A stretch of 64,000 nucleotides of DNA from positions 25,967,525 through 26,031,524 of the forward strand of contig NC_079891.1 in assembly GCF_024868665.1 (NCBI RefSeq), read 5' to 3'. Below are positions 23,378-34,947 of the stretch, in pieces. Origin of the DNA: Triplophysa rosa (Eukaryota > Chordata > Actinopteri > Cypriniformes > Nemacheilidae). A program made the translations under genes and the position numbers. The notes beneath the pieces are model-generated. The model saw only the letters and a list, made by a program, of their open reading frames with translations. It was not told where the DNA came from and did not search any database. Numbering within the stretch: the first letter of the stretch is position 1; the number at the start of each line of letters is the position of its first letter.

Positions 23378-24101
23378 TTCAAAGGGATAGTTCACCTCAC
23401 CTATCCAAAAGCAGTGTGATGAGATTCCTGCGCTAAACAATTTGTTTGTCCATACTGAACGCAAAAAAGAGGCGGGCCGCGACAATCAATCACAAAACAC
23501 AACCAATCAGAACAGTTTTTCTCTGTCCATATAGCATCTGCTATGCTATAATTTCAGAATCTAAACGTACGTAATCAAACATATATAGCCTGTCCTCATC
23601 CATGTTTGTGCAGAACTTACATCGAATGAGATCGTTGTGTGGGCGGATCTGTCAGCCGTGACGTCGCAGAAATAGAAACCGTTTCTAAAATAGAAACGTC
23701 CGTTGCTCATCGCGCAGCACTGTCGCAGCTGGTTAGGTCAAAACCTCTGATTAACATGGAAAAGATACCTTTCATCGCGTGTCGCGGCGACGCATCGCGT
23801 TTGGTTAGGACAATGTGTCAGATTGTTCCAAACCTGTATAAATCTCTTTGCTTCTGCTAAACAAGAAGGAAGTTATTTGGAAGAATGTCAGTAACCAAAA
23901 GGATCCCCCATATACTCCCATAGTATTTATTTTCCCTACTATGGCAGGAAATGGGGGATGAGATCTGTTTGGTTACTGACATTCTTGCAAACATATTTCT
24001 CTGTGTTCATCAGAACAAAGAAATGTATACAGGTTTGGAACAATCTGAGGGTGAATAAATGATGACAGGATTTTCTTTATCGGGTGAACTGTCCCTTTTA
24101 T
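23378..24101. mobile_element. TTAA-MITE family element with an unrelated internal block
   Basis: AAAGGGATAGTTCACCTCACC at the left and GGGTGAACTGTCCCTTTTA at the right are the family termini. The right arm (23824-24101) is standard, with two opposed copies of GTTTGGTTACTGACATTCTT-like sequence. Bases about 23400-23815 are not family sequence and include GC-rich CGCG-containing stretches, probably a further insertion whose ends I cannot define. Confidence 0.7.
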
Positions 24102-24932
24102 TCTCATACTGTAGGAAAAAGCATGACTCTGTGTCATCTGCATCTTCAGTTATTTGTTTAGCCTGATGCCGTGGACCAGAAGCTGTTGGGTAATGTTGAT
24201 GATGCCATTAGAAGAGAGGTGATGTACTGTACCTGCTGGTGTTATCTGCTGTGTACCTATGCAAGTTATAAGTCTGTATGATGGTGTTTTGATGAGGTTG
24301 GTGAATAATTGATGTTGAACGGTGTAGCAGAACTAAAGTAGAACTGATTTTAGAGTGAACTAAACTCGGTAGCTACAAAACATTGTATTTCATTATAGTG
24401 GGAGACAAAAAGAAAATTGGTGAAACTAAATGAACAATTATTGTGAATTATGTGCCTAGTGAACACATGAAGAGGTCCACACTTGACTTTATATTAATTG
24501 TGGGTGGCTAAACATGGCTCAATATCAATAAAATACAGCAATTAAAAAAAAAGATTGATACTTACCATACAATTTTTGTATCTCATCCACCTTACACGAC
24601 CCATTTTACTGTGGTCATATTACATTACTAAGTGGCAAATGCCTCCTTTACACCTTAGTGGTATTTTTATTAATAAAATGTTAATGTGCTATTTTTATTA
24701 TTAAAATGCTAATGTGCTATATGGCGGCCAAACAGGAAAAAATATTGTTGATGCCGATAATTAAAAACGTCCAAATATCGGCCGATATATCGGCCACAGC
24801 AATATATCGGCCTATCACTATTTCATTTGATCTTATACGAAGGGCCACCTGAAATGTTTGTCCTGCAGATCTGCAAATATTCAAAAATGCAGTATATATC
24901 ATTCAATATTTTATAGTTTATACTTTCCCCTA
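24102..24932. other. arvcf intron; no gene recognised, one partial hAT end
   Basis: At 24770-24825 ATATCGGCCGATATATCGGC and GGCCTATCACTA resemble one end of the ATCGG-type hAT at 37395. No partner end was found. Confidence 0.4.
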
Positions 24933-25177
24933 TCAGGGATAGTTCACCCAAAAATAAAAATTGTATTTGTCTCTTTCCTCTGTGTAGCACAAAAAATACA
25001 TTTTAATAACTGTGATTTTGTGTCCGTAGGCTGTAAGTTAATAGAATCCAGTTTGGTTACCAACATTATTCATATGTTCTCCTGTGTTCTGAAGAAGAAA
25101 ATCATACAGGTTTAGTATGTCAGGATAGTGAGTAAATGGTGAAAGAATTTTCATTTTGGGCTGAACTGTTCCTTTAA
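24933..25177. mobile_element. TTAA-MITE, GGGATAGTTCACCC family
   Basis: CAGGGATAGTTCACCCAAAA at the left and GGGCTGAACTGTTCCTTTAA at the right; internal TTGGTTACCAACATTATTCA and TCTGAAGAAGAAAATCATAC. Confidence 0.82.
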
Positions 25178-26330
25178 AATATTGTGAAAATATCTGCAGG
25201 TTCCATAAATTCAATGGACTCATCTAATATTATTCTAATTATATTAATAAATTTGATGTAAATTTTGCTTGTTTAATCTATTGGGTGATAAAAAAAATTC
25301 AGATTGTTATTTTGTTGCTTGAAACTCTTAAAAAACATTACTATACAAAATAATCATCTTGGCAAATTGATGAATTGTTGTTCATTATTGCAATAGTTCA
25401 TTGTTCATTGACAGTTTTGGGAATTGGATTGAGAAACAAAGCACACACCTCATTCGTTGCTTTATCTTTGGTCTGTTTACTGCAGAGACATTGATTTATT
25501 TTGTTTTTTAGCCTTGATAATTCTCCACAAGGCCCCGAAAGGTCACAGGCTTACAGAGTGGCACAATAGGGCTCAGTGAATGGCATACTTTGTCTCCTTC
25601 ACATTGACTCTGACACGCTACACAGCTTTTTTTTAAGAAACCTCCACTCTCCCAAATGTGAGGAAAGTCGTGACCTGAGGCGGTACGCGCAACATCGCTG
25701 CTATTTCACCCATCGTTTCATCTGAGAATGTTGAACGTTATTTAAAATTCAGTCAGCGTTCCTGGAGGAGTGAAGCTTGGTCGCTGTAGCAGGACTTTTC
25801 TAGCTCTGTCTAAATGTTTTGAGAAGTCTGAAGGCTTGCGGAGAGATTTGGAGAAAGAGTTGCTTTTTTAATCTGTGCCGTCCGTGTTAAGACGTGTAGA
25901 GTTGGTGTGATGCAGCGGCTCTCGGGTCAGAAGGAAAGAAGGAAACAGCCAAGCTGGTGCGGTTACGTCCCTCGCTACGGGCAAAGCCTGGGAGGCCCGC
26001 CGTCTTGTAAATCACCTGCTTAACAATGACTTTCTCACCCTCTGCCCACACGCAAACGTGCTCTCACACGCATACACAGTCTCTCATGCCACCTCGTTTC
26101 CCTTGCCATTAGAAAAGAGGCAAAACTATAATTAAACCAGCAGTAAAACTGCCCGCATACATTATTGTCTCTTTCACACTTGCTTTTTCACACTCTTGCA
26201 CACAAACATGATTAACTATTTCTATATATCTAAAATGTTTTCTTCCAGATCTTGGATGTTTTCTTTTTAAAATGAGAAATCTCACATAGATAGGGAGAAT
26301 GTTTAACACATGTAGGAATGTTATCATTTT
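25178..26330. other. arvcf intron; no gene recognised
   Basis: The block 25540-26110 is less AT-rich and repeat-free (possible conserved non-coding DNA, unproven). No splice-bounded frame resembling ARVCF. Confidence 0.4.
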
Positions 26331-26360
26331 TGCATTTGGCAGACACGTTTATCCAAAGCA
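26331..26360 (-). repeat. LINE2/V-SINE-type tail fragment
   Basis: The inverse reads GCTTTGGATAAACGTGTCTG and CCAAATGC, the conserved 3' tail of fish L2-like LINEs and dependent SINEs. Only the tail is present. Confidence 0.6.
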
Positions 26361-26755
26361 ACTGCTTGTGTATATACATTTAAGTAGTATGTACAGGTAT
26401 GTTCATATTGTGAATGCTTTGGTTTAGAATACTGCAATATACAGTCTTTTTTATGTAAATGTGAAAGAATACAATCGATTTTTTTGAGCCTTCAGATACA
26501 TCTGCAGGTGTTAGATCATATCACTGGCACACTGAATACCTTTTACTGAGACTGGGAGATTCTGAGCAGATTCTGATGCCCACTGCTATTCATATTCTAC
26601 AGAGAGCTGCTTGGACCACTCTCATCTCTATTGCACAATCCATCAAATGATTAATCCTCTGAAAACTAAAAAAATATATATAACAGACTTTTCTTTCTAA
26701 TCTTTTTTTTTCTTTTGTCACTTCTTTCGAATGCAAAAATAAGCATCATCCTTGG

Positions 26756-27770
26756 GCTTGGGCGATATATGTTAAACATTTATATTTTTCAACCGTTCAT
26801 GTTATTTTGCACTTTTGAAAGTTGATTAATTAAATTGCATGAAATTTTTCTAATATTTATGTCATAAATTTCTAATGTTTTTTATGTAAATTATCTTTAG
26901 GCAGAATTACATTTATTATGTATTTATATGTTAACACTGCAGGATTATACAAAGCTTTATTTACCTAGTAATGTAACTTCAGCACATCAATGAAGTCATG
27001 CTAAATGAAACAAGGACTTTCTAAATGCTGGTGATGAATTGATGGGGATGTATAATCTGATTTGTTCATAATATAGTTGGTCAAAAACATTAAGATTAGT
27101 GTGATATTTAGAGCTGGGTATCGATTCTGATGTTCCGATTCAATTCGATTCCGATTCAAAAGCTCTCGATTCGATTCTCGATTCGAGTCAATGATTATAG
27201 ATTTAATACAAATCCTATAGATATTTCTAAGAAAGATCAGTAAATATCACATTACAATGGTGAATTAAAAAATGAAATGAAGAGCCACAAACATGTATAT
27301 TAGACTTTAAACATACTTGGGTATATTGAAATAGAACAGGTTATTTTACATTTAAGATACAGTATAACAAACATTGTTTCACAAAATTAACTGTAAAGAG
27401 GGGCTGCAATCATAGGATCCTCTGCCTTTTATATGAAGGTGATGATAAATTTGACGACACACCCGCATCCGCCATGTTAATTAAGCAATGAATGAACGAT
27501 ATGCTCCCTGTTGTAACATCCACCCGTTGTAAAGAGAAAAGTGATGGATAGTAGTAGCAATAACATTCACGTTAATGAATGTTAAGTGCTTGCGAAAATA
27601 TGAAAGAAAAAAATCTATTCACAGCTTTTGAGAATCGATATTGAATCGACCGCATTTAAAAAAAACGATTAATCGATTTTTCGATTTTTTTTTGCCCAGC
27701 CCTAGTGATATTCATGTTTCAAATTTTATATCGCCTACAAAGTCATCATTGTAAATATTCTATTGCCCAG
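26756..27770. mobile_element. Possible older hAT-like element (GCTTGGGCGATATA end) hosting 27109-27704
   Basis: GGGCTTGGGCGATATATG at 26757 resembles inverted TATATCGCCTAC and ATTGCCCAGC at 27730-27768. No clean target duplication is seen, so boundaries and identity are uncertain. Confidence 0.35.
27109..27704. mobile_element. hAT-type element, TAGAGCTGGGTATCG ends, 8-base TSD GTGATATT
   Basis: TAGAGCTGGGTATCGATTC at 27109 mirrors TTTGCCCAGCCCTA at 27691-27704. Subterminal arrays of ATTCGATTC and AATCGATTTTTCG occupy the two ends. GTGATATT is exact at 27101-27108 and 27705-27712. No transposase. Confidence 0.9.
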
Positions 27771-29022
27771 CTGTAATTAATCCTGTTAATTGTCATGAGT
27801 CTGTAAACTGCATGGAGTCTTAAGAGTCTACAGCAGGGCTAGTCAATTGGCGGCCCGCCTTAACTTTTCAAATAAGTGGAGAGACTCGAAGAACGGTGTG
27901 CTTTAAGAAATGCACGTCCTCCTGAGACGCCATATCTTCGAAAGTCCAAAACGCTGCTACATTCAATACAAGTAATTCCTGCGGCTCATAACAATATATT
28001 GAGGTCTTATTGATGATACTTAATGTTATTTACAATGTTATAATCGGCAATCCAGAGCCACAGGCAGTCGGTTTGCGGACGCCATAGGTCGTGTTCTAAA
28101 TGCGTTTTGTACCCTTGAAAGTAACTGCAGGAAGGGTACACCACGTGAACGGTTGTCTCATTTAAGAGAAAAACTGTGTTGGTTTTATTACTGCATTCAT
28201 TATGTATGATTTAAACGGTTATATTTACAAAAAACAGCTGTTCATTTCTCTCCAGAACTCGCACTACAAAGGCGATTGGACATGAATGCGATTGGAATTC
28301 ACATTTAGTGTCTTGCACAGATCAATTGATTCCCTTATAAGATGCCAGTTTAACGTAACAAGGGGCAGGGATTACTTTTGTGTTGAATGTATTAGCGTTT
28401 TTGACTTTTATTGATTTGACTCTCATTAATTCGACCAAATATCTCCATAAACATCTTCTTGAAAAAAACAATGGCACACAAATCTTGGATGTAGCCTATT
28501 GGGGGACTGGGGTGAGTAAATTAACAACTACTTCACTTTTGGGTAAATTAACGCATTAAGGAATATAAAATACAACTAAAAAGACAATATCCCTTTGAAT
28601 TATATGATGAAAATGCAAAAATACTGGATTCAATAATTGGTGCATGTTTAAATATAAACCTATTGGCCTAAGTACCTGTCAGGAATGGAGGTGGAGAAAG
28701 AACCCAAGCGCAGGCAGCGGCAATGACGGGGTTAACAAAAATACCACCTCCAGGTGCTCACCAAGGGGCAGAGTAACGAGACAAGACCGTCTGGGTGACA
28801 GACAAAACACAGAGCAAAATAATGAAAACAAAATAAAGGGCAAACATGAAAGAACAACAACAGGACTAGGGTGGGACATCAAAAATAATAAACATGGGAG
28901 GGGGGTGGGGACAGACAAGGGTTCATGGGAGGAAAAGTCTTAGTCCCTGATTGCGCCTTAGGGCGCGGAGTTCTGGGGGACTTAGGGGGGAAAGTCCTGG
29001 GGGGGACCGCCGACCAAGGATG

Positions 29023-29340
29023 GGCGCCGGCTGGAAGGCCGGCTGGGCCAAGCTAGACGCCGGCTGGAAGACCGGCTGGACAGGGCTTGACGCCGGCTGG
29101 AAGGCCATCTGGACAGGGCTTGACGCCGGCTGGAAGGCCGGCTGGACAGGGCTTGACGCTGGCTGGAAGGCCGGCTGCACCGGACTGTACGCCGGCTGCA
29201 CCGGGCTTGACATCGGACTGGACACTGGACTGGATCCCAGCTTGACATCGGACTGGACACTGGACGGATCCCGGCTGCACCGGACTGGATTCTGGCTGAT
29301 CACCGGCTGGGATGCCGGCTGGACCGGCTGAGACACCGTC
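29023..29340. repeat. 33-base minisatellite inside the retrotransposon
   Basis: About four good units of GACGCCGGCTGGAAGGCCGG then CTGGACAGGGCTT (29058-29190), and decayed units to about 29335. Because 33 is a multiple of three the minus strand reads an 11-residue repeat (PASSPVQPAFQ), so the array arose in coding sequence of the element. Confidence 0.85.
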
Positions 29341-29523
29341 TGGGCAGCGCTCACCGGCGGCTGGGCAGGGTTCAGCATCCCCCAGGACGTGTGGCCAGCT
29401 GAAGAGAAGTGATGGGGAGCCCGGCTATCTCCGCCAGCCCCGTGAGAGGCTCCGCCATGGACATTCCTCTGGACTCCTCACGATTCATCGCGAATTGGAC
29501 CTGGTCCACAAAGCCCAGGGGTC

Positions 29524-29727
29524 TCAACCGCGGCACATCTTCGCTGGCTCGAAAGGTTCATCGAGGCAGCTGTTGAAGATTACCTTCGATTCTGCCTCGG
29601 TGAACCCCGAGTAGCGCGCGGTGGACAGGAAGTCCATGGCGAAGTCCTTCACGGGGGTCCCCCTCTGGCGGAAGCCAAACAGGACGTGAGCCTGCCGGCT
29701 CCTGAACGCCTCGTTCGACGACTCCAT
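29524..29727 (-). pseudogene. gag-like 67-residue frame of the retrotransposon
   Basis: The frame starts MESSNEAFRSRQAHVL and continues TPVKDFAMDFLSTARYSGF then TEAESKVIFNSCLDEP, a pattern like the capsid-type gag of Ty3/gypsy-like fish elements (DFA..F...A...GF.E......F...L). It stops at a TAG after 67 residues. Downstream gag-like and proline-rich coding potential continues in shifted frames. Judged a decayed, non-functional copy; the assignment is by pattern, without a search. Confidence 0.5.
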
Positions 29728-30435
29728 GCTGCTGGAGGTGGAGAAAGAACCCAAGCGCAGGCAGCGGCAATGACGGGGTTAACAAATAAATACTTTATTT
29801 GACCAACAAAACAAAAACCCACAATGGGGTGCAACACGGACTGGACTAATTGTAAAAAAAGACAGAATAACTAAACTTACACGACGTACACGGCACTGAG
29901 GAACAATGCAGCAAGGTAACATCCAAACAAGACAAGGTTTACTCTTGTTAGGCAAAACCGCACACGACTGTCAAGACAGGAACAGGTACAAGTACATACA
30001 ATGACCGAGCAACAAGACAATGAAACATGAGGGCATCTTAAAGGGAAGACATGAAGGGTAATCAACGAGGGCAGGTGGGAAACATTAGACACGGCAGGGA
30101 AGCAATACATGAAACGAGAGGGGTGGAGCCAACGACACGAGAAAGCACATGGAATGTCAGAAAGGTAAACACCCCATGGCTTCTTACACTAAACATAAGG
30201 CTTTGCCACGACTCTGCCACAAGACCAAGAAATCCATGACAAGATAAAGCAGAGTCGTGACAGTACGTACCAGCAACAAAAACAGTATAGGAACAAAATG
30301 CAATAAATAACAGAAATACAAAATAAAAGAAGAAACGAGGACACTCGAGGACACACACAAAACTGGCTTGCATCCTATTTATACTCTTGGAATCTGGCCT
30401 TCAAAGAAAAGTAGTTGAAGACCCCTGGTCTACAG

Positions 30436-32559
30436 TATAAGAGTTTTGAGAATGAAGGTCTTCAATGGCATATTCTCATCATACCAAAAGAACTGTCTTA
30501 AATGACTGATTCACAGAGAGAATTATGGACTCATATGTTTAAAATAAGAATCCCTCATTTTACGAGACCTCTGAGCCACTCCAGGAATGTGACCCCTTCA
30601 CTCGGCATGTTCATATATAACCAAACAAGTCTGTGTGCTGACCCTCTCATTGGGAACATAAATTAAAACCATTTGAAGTGTGTAAAATGCTCTCTCTCTT
30701 TTTTTGGACGCTCTGACACACTGACATATATAGATGAGTTCATTTAACAACAACATCTCTGCTTGACATGTTGATTGCAAAATATTTATTGGTACTCATT
30801 TTATCAGTATTTTGTGTAGTATTTTAGCAGTACTTAATGTTTTTAAGTAGTTTAAACATTTACTTTGGCCTAATGAATGTGAACCTCCTAGCCCGATCTC
30901 TCAGTCTGACGCAGATCATCATATTAAGAGTTGCAATTGAGTTAATGCTACTGTATTTTTTTGTTGTTTCTCTTTATTTTTCTCTCAGGGTCTCATTAAC
31001 CAGGTCTCAGATCGACACCTCTGTTATGAAGAAACTCAATTTTTGACATTTTTGTATTAGATCATGCATGTCAGGAGAAATCATCTTGTTGTTTTTTCCT
31101 TGTCTAATGTCATCGTTAGACAGGAACAAGTTCTGATGTTTTTTTTTAAGAGTATTTTGTTTGAACCGTAATCAGCGCTTGTTCGCAGCGGTAGCGCATT
31201 TAAAATTCGATCTTTGCCGAGCTGCCACCTTTCAAAACTTCTAATGATGAAACTCATTACTTTCCAAATCTGGCAGCGCTGCAACTCAAGCATTGTACAT
31301 CCCCCTGCGCCAGATGCTTTTTAAATATTCTGTACTCATACATATATTTACGAGACTCGAACAGTCGCATGTGCATTGCGTATCTAGCTTTTCCTCACTT
31401 ATTCATTTCATTATCTATTGTTTCCTCTGTATCTGCAGCAGCCGATGTGAACCATTCATAGGACTCGGATAAGTTTCAGTTTATGTATTTATCAACACTT
31501 TTTCTGTTGACATGTTTGCATGGTTCTGTGATCACCGCTTCTAAAGTTTGTTTGGTGTCAGTCTCTGTTGTAGTTAAAGAAACATTCCTAACGTGAGGCT
31601 GACTTTCAGACAGACTGCGAACAGATTCAGGCTGTTACTGCTAGATAAGACACATGCACTTCAGCATGGGCGTGTGTTTGTGCAGTCTTTTGGAGTTTCA
31701 GGATCAGGTTTTAATGTGAAAGATGCAGGTGGGTGTCAGATTTACTTCGTCTCCTTTGCTGGCACGCAAACGGAGGTGGAATATTTTTTATGATGCTTTA
31801 TTATGATGCTGGGGGCTTATCCGCAGTAGCTCTCACACGTGGGCCCTCTTGATGTAAAAGTGTCCCACAGAGATCCGGATCATTTTCTCAGTTTGCGTGA
31901 ATCGCTTGAGGCATTAAGGACCGATAAAAGGAAAAATGTTAGGGTAAAACTAAATATAGATAGTAAAATAAATATGTAAGTTAAAATGTACATGTGAAAT
32001 TTAATATGTGTGAAGTTTTTACCTTTGTCTGAAGTTTAACTTTATAATAATAAAAAATTACTTTCCAGATGAAAGTCTAGCAAACCTAGAAAATAAAGTA
32101 TCCTTTTTAATGCTATATTTATCTAACAAATGCAGTAAATGTTTTTCCTTTTTATTGTTGTTCCATTAATATTCCCATATATTTCACAAAGGTTTCAATG
32201 AATTGCTTCTTTCTGTTTTACCCCAATAGTAGTTGAAGAGTTCATTTGTTAAAACAGATATCTAAAAATGTTCAAAATGTATTGTGCATTCCAATTAATA
32301 TCAATCAAACTGTTGGGCTGTTTTGATTAAGCAATGATAACTAAAAAAAGTACAGCTAACACAATAAAAATATGATAAAACAATAAAACATTTTTTTTTT
32401 GCAAATAATCTCTTCAGTTTATAAAGTAGCCAAAAAAGTAATGATGTTTAGACTATTCCTGCCTGCCACCTAAACCTCATTTGACCCCCCTGGTGTAAAA
32501 TACCCACCCCTGAACTCTCCATCCCTCCTGCTTTGTGTTTAACCCATTCACAAATCTTG
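30436..32559. other. arvcf intron; no gene recognised
   Basis: Mostly AT-rich unique DNA. Bases 32283-32420 are a partial copy of the MITE at 50757-50995 (shared TGTGCATTCCAAT, TATCAATCAAACTG and TACAGCTAAC). Confidence 0.45.
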
Positions 32560-32749
32560 ATTAAAATTCTTTCTCACTATCAGTGAAATCATTCCTCAAC
32601 TTCTTTCCTTCCCCCCCCCCCATATTTACCAGACAAAAGGACAAAAGCAGAGAGAAAAGAATAGGGCCAGAGAGAGCTTGCATTCTAAAAAAAGTGGGGA
32701 AGAAAAACAAAGTTTTGTGGAGCGTTGCCCCCCTCTCAAGGCCATGCAC

Positions 32750-32803
<54 letters not shown>

Positions 32804-33469
32804 CACTCCAGCTGCGTATGTCTGTCAGCCCCTCCCCCCTTCGTCTGATCCCTGTCTGCATAGATGCTCACTGAAGAGAACAAGAGTACAAAACTACGCT
32901 GTGAACACGGTACAACCGCCTTCTGGGAAGAATCTATTCACTGGCACCCTGCTCACCCTCTCTACACCCATTCCCCCCCTCTCAGGGGTTTTGTTCCCGC
33001 ACCGGGCAACTTTTTTTCCCTGTGCGAGCTGTTTTGTTGTGTCTGTTTTTCGTCTCATCTTTCGAATTCCTGACTTCATTAAAGGGCTATTTCTTAACAC
33101 GTTGGACTGTCAAGAGCATCTCTCAGAACCCTTTTGAAATCATTATCCGCACCAACGCATGCAGCATCCTCACTCGGCGAAGGTGGAGGTGGGTTTTTCT
33201 CTCCCTGAGAGGATTACGAGCATGTGTTAGAAAGAGCGTGTGTGAGAAGGAGAGAGAGAGAGAGAACACGCAAGGAGCCGAGAGACTGTGTGTATTTGCG
33301 CATGTGACCGTCGGGAAAGGATGGCTCTGTGGCTCTGAGCTGCCTCGGCTCTCACAGGACGTACTCGCATAACAAGGAACGAAAGATTGGCTGACAAAAA
33401 AAAAATCACTCACAAGAGAATACTGTTCTCCTTGCGTTTTTCCCAGAGGCTTAACCAAACAGGATTTCC
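32560..33469 (+). promoter_or_regulatory. Probable promoter/5' UTR region of the alternative arvcf first exon
   Basis: This stretch lies just upstream of the MPAEVKQ exon. It is more pyrimidine-rich and less AT-rich than its surroundings and contains a C run (32610-32620), a (CT)n tract at 32757-32802 and a GA tract at 33249-33265. It carries no obvious transposon. No clear TATA box or CpG island is visible. Its role as promoter is inferred only from position. Confidence 0.3.
32757..32802. repeat. (CT)n microsatellite
   Basis: Pure CT dinucleotides with one CTAT interruption. Confidence 0.95.
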
Positions 33470-33493
33470 ATGATGCCGGCTGAAGTGAAGCAG
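33470..33493 (+). CDS. arvcf: Candidate alternative first coding exon of arvcf (M)MPAEVKQ
   Basis: Two successive ATGs (33470 and 33473) open a frame of eight codons that runs into CAG|GTCAGT, a good donor in phase 0, the same phase as the donor of the main N-terminal exon. The second ATG has the better context (A at -3) and would give MPAEVKQ. From memory, mammalian ARVCF has an alternative N-terminus beginning MPAELRQ before the same downstream exon; I could not verify this here. Use of this exon would produce a protein lacking the N-terminal coiled coil, parallel to the alternative starts known for CTNND1. The roughly 450 bases upstream would be promoter and 5' UTR. Without the next exon the assignment rests on splice phase, peptide resemblance and position, so other explanations (a chance ORF) remain possible. 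Confidence 0.6.
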
Positions 33494-34947
33494 GTCAGTT
33501 TTACGATTCACTTGCCTCCACGATGCCTTTTTTACTCTCTTCTGTTATTTTTGTAACGGCTTATAGCATTGTTCAGTTTTCCAGTTGTTTGATGGTTGAG
33601 TTTAGTTGAATACGAAATTTCTCAGCCTGTGGAAGATCGTGCTTTCATTCTTTCATATTCCCGACATATAGTCTGTTTTGATTAAAAGTATCAAAGCTTC
33701 TGCTGCATGCAGAATACTGAGTAATATCTCATGCTACATACTGTCAATATTCATTCTGATCGATTTTATGTGGAGTATTCAGTATGGATCGCTTTCAGAA
33801 TCTTGATCCACTTGTAATTCAGATTCAGTCGAGAGTGTAGTATAGCTGTCAATACATCAAGCAGCACGCAAAATGCATCTGACAGTTAAGCTGATGTCCT
33901 GAGCAAGGATGTGAATGGGAAAACATAGATTGATGTTGACATCATTTAATGATATGTTTGAAGTTGCTCCTTGATGAAAAGAACCCAGAATAGATGATTT
34001 AGTGCCTTGTGGACATCCTCCCTTCCTGCCCTGCGCTGGACTCATCAGTGGTCACCAACTATTTGTTCCCTTTGTTTTGGAGCTACCACATTGCCTGGCA
34101 AAGCAATGAGGAGATCAAAGGAATGTGCTTTTTATCTCCATGTTTGTGGAGATTTTCTAAAGACGTCTTCCCGTAAGAGCGCTATGTCATCCGCTGCCGT
34201 AAAATTATGCCAGTTTAGACAGTTATTACCCATACGTTGCGGATTTTTAACAAAGATGGGATGCTTATGAAAGAAAACAACAGTACGCTAATGGATTTCT
34301 GACAGCGTTGAGTTAAAACAAACTGAGAATTCCTTGTTGTGGAAAGACATTCTGACAAGCATCTGCTTGGCACCGTTAGTCTGTTAACGGTCGTCTCACG
34401 GATGACTGGCACACAATCTATAGTGGCAGTTTATTCAACAGTAAACCCCCCCATGCACACATTAAGCAAAACAAAGTCTGAAGGCACAGAATTTGTAGCG
34501 TCTCTGTCCAGAAACCCCCCACAGGACGGACATTCCTGTCATTCTTAGAGGTTCGTTGATGCTATATCTAACCTCAGCAAACCTCCATTCTCAGCAGAGC
34601 GTTCCTTAAGACTGGCACCTGCTCCGTGAGGTCAGACGTGTCACAGGAGGGCGTGAAGATCCAGAAGATCTGCTTTCTATCCAGTGCAGTTCATGTTGTT
34701 GTCTGTCATTTTGGTGGTTAGATTAAGCTTGCGGGTTTGCAATCTCAGGGTCATGACCCCACATGAGGTCAGCGGATAATGAGATTATTATGACCTGTAT
34801 TTTATGATATATTTTATGAATATATTTTTTAAATATATATATATATTATGCAATTATATATATATATAAATATATATATATAGTATATATATATTATGCA
34901 GATTCTGTTTGAGGATCAAAATATTGTGATATGTACCACAACAGGAT
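33494..34947. other. arvcf intron; no gene recognised; (TA)n at 34828-34900
   Basis: Unique sequence followed by an AT dinucleotide-rich block of imperfect TATATA units. Confidence 0.5.

Larger units (their letters stand above)
28677..30262 (-). mobile_element. LTR-retrotransposon-like insertion, gag-bearing and non-autonomous
   Basis: The ends are TGTCAGGAATGG (28677) and inverted TGTCACGACTCTGC (to 30262), that is, TGT...ACA borders, with near-identical flanks GTACC/GTACG. On the minus strand a leader/LTR-like region (30262 to about 29730) with an AATAAA at about 29787 and a long TTAACCCCGTCATTGCCGCT block precedes a gag-like frame. A repeat-rich proline region follows. A roughly 54-base copy of the leader's end recurs at 28686-28739, so the second LTR is mostly lost. 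No protease, reverse transcriptase or integrase frame is present. Confidence 0.65.
27834..30427. mobile_element. hAT-type element, CAGGGCTAGTCAA / CAGGGGTCTTCAA ends, TSD GTCTACAG
   Basis: The left terminus CAGGGCTAGTCAATTGG and right terminus (inverse CAGGGGTCTTCAACTAC) are flanked by exact GTCTACAG at 27826-27833 and 30428-30435. The right end is of the same family as the left end of 53903-55013. The arms (27834-28676 and 30263-30427) are separated by a 1.59 kb retrotransposon-like insertion. No hAT transposase frame. Confidence 0.87.

Noticed and set aside
28923..29378. 151-codon proline/glutamine/serine repeat frame on the minus strand as a host gene
   Set aside because: It is the minisatellite of the retroelement, with no independent start or promoter context.
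32583..33137. 184-codon plus-strand reading frame
   Set aside because: It translates the (CT)n tract as a Ser-Leu run and unrelated sequence; no homology and no splice borders.
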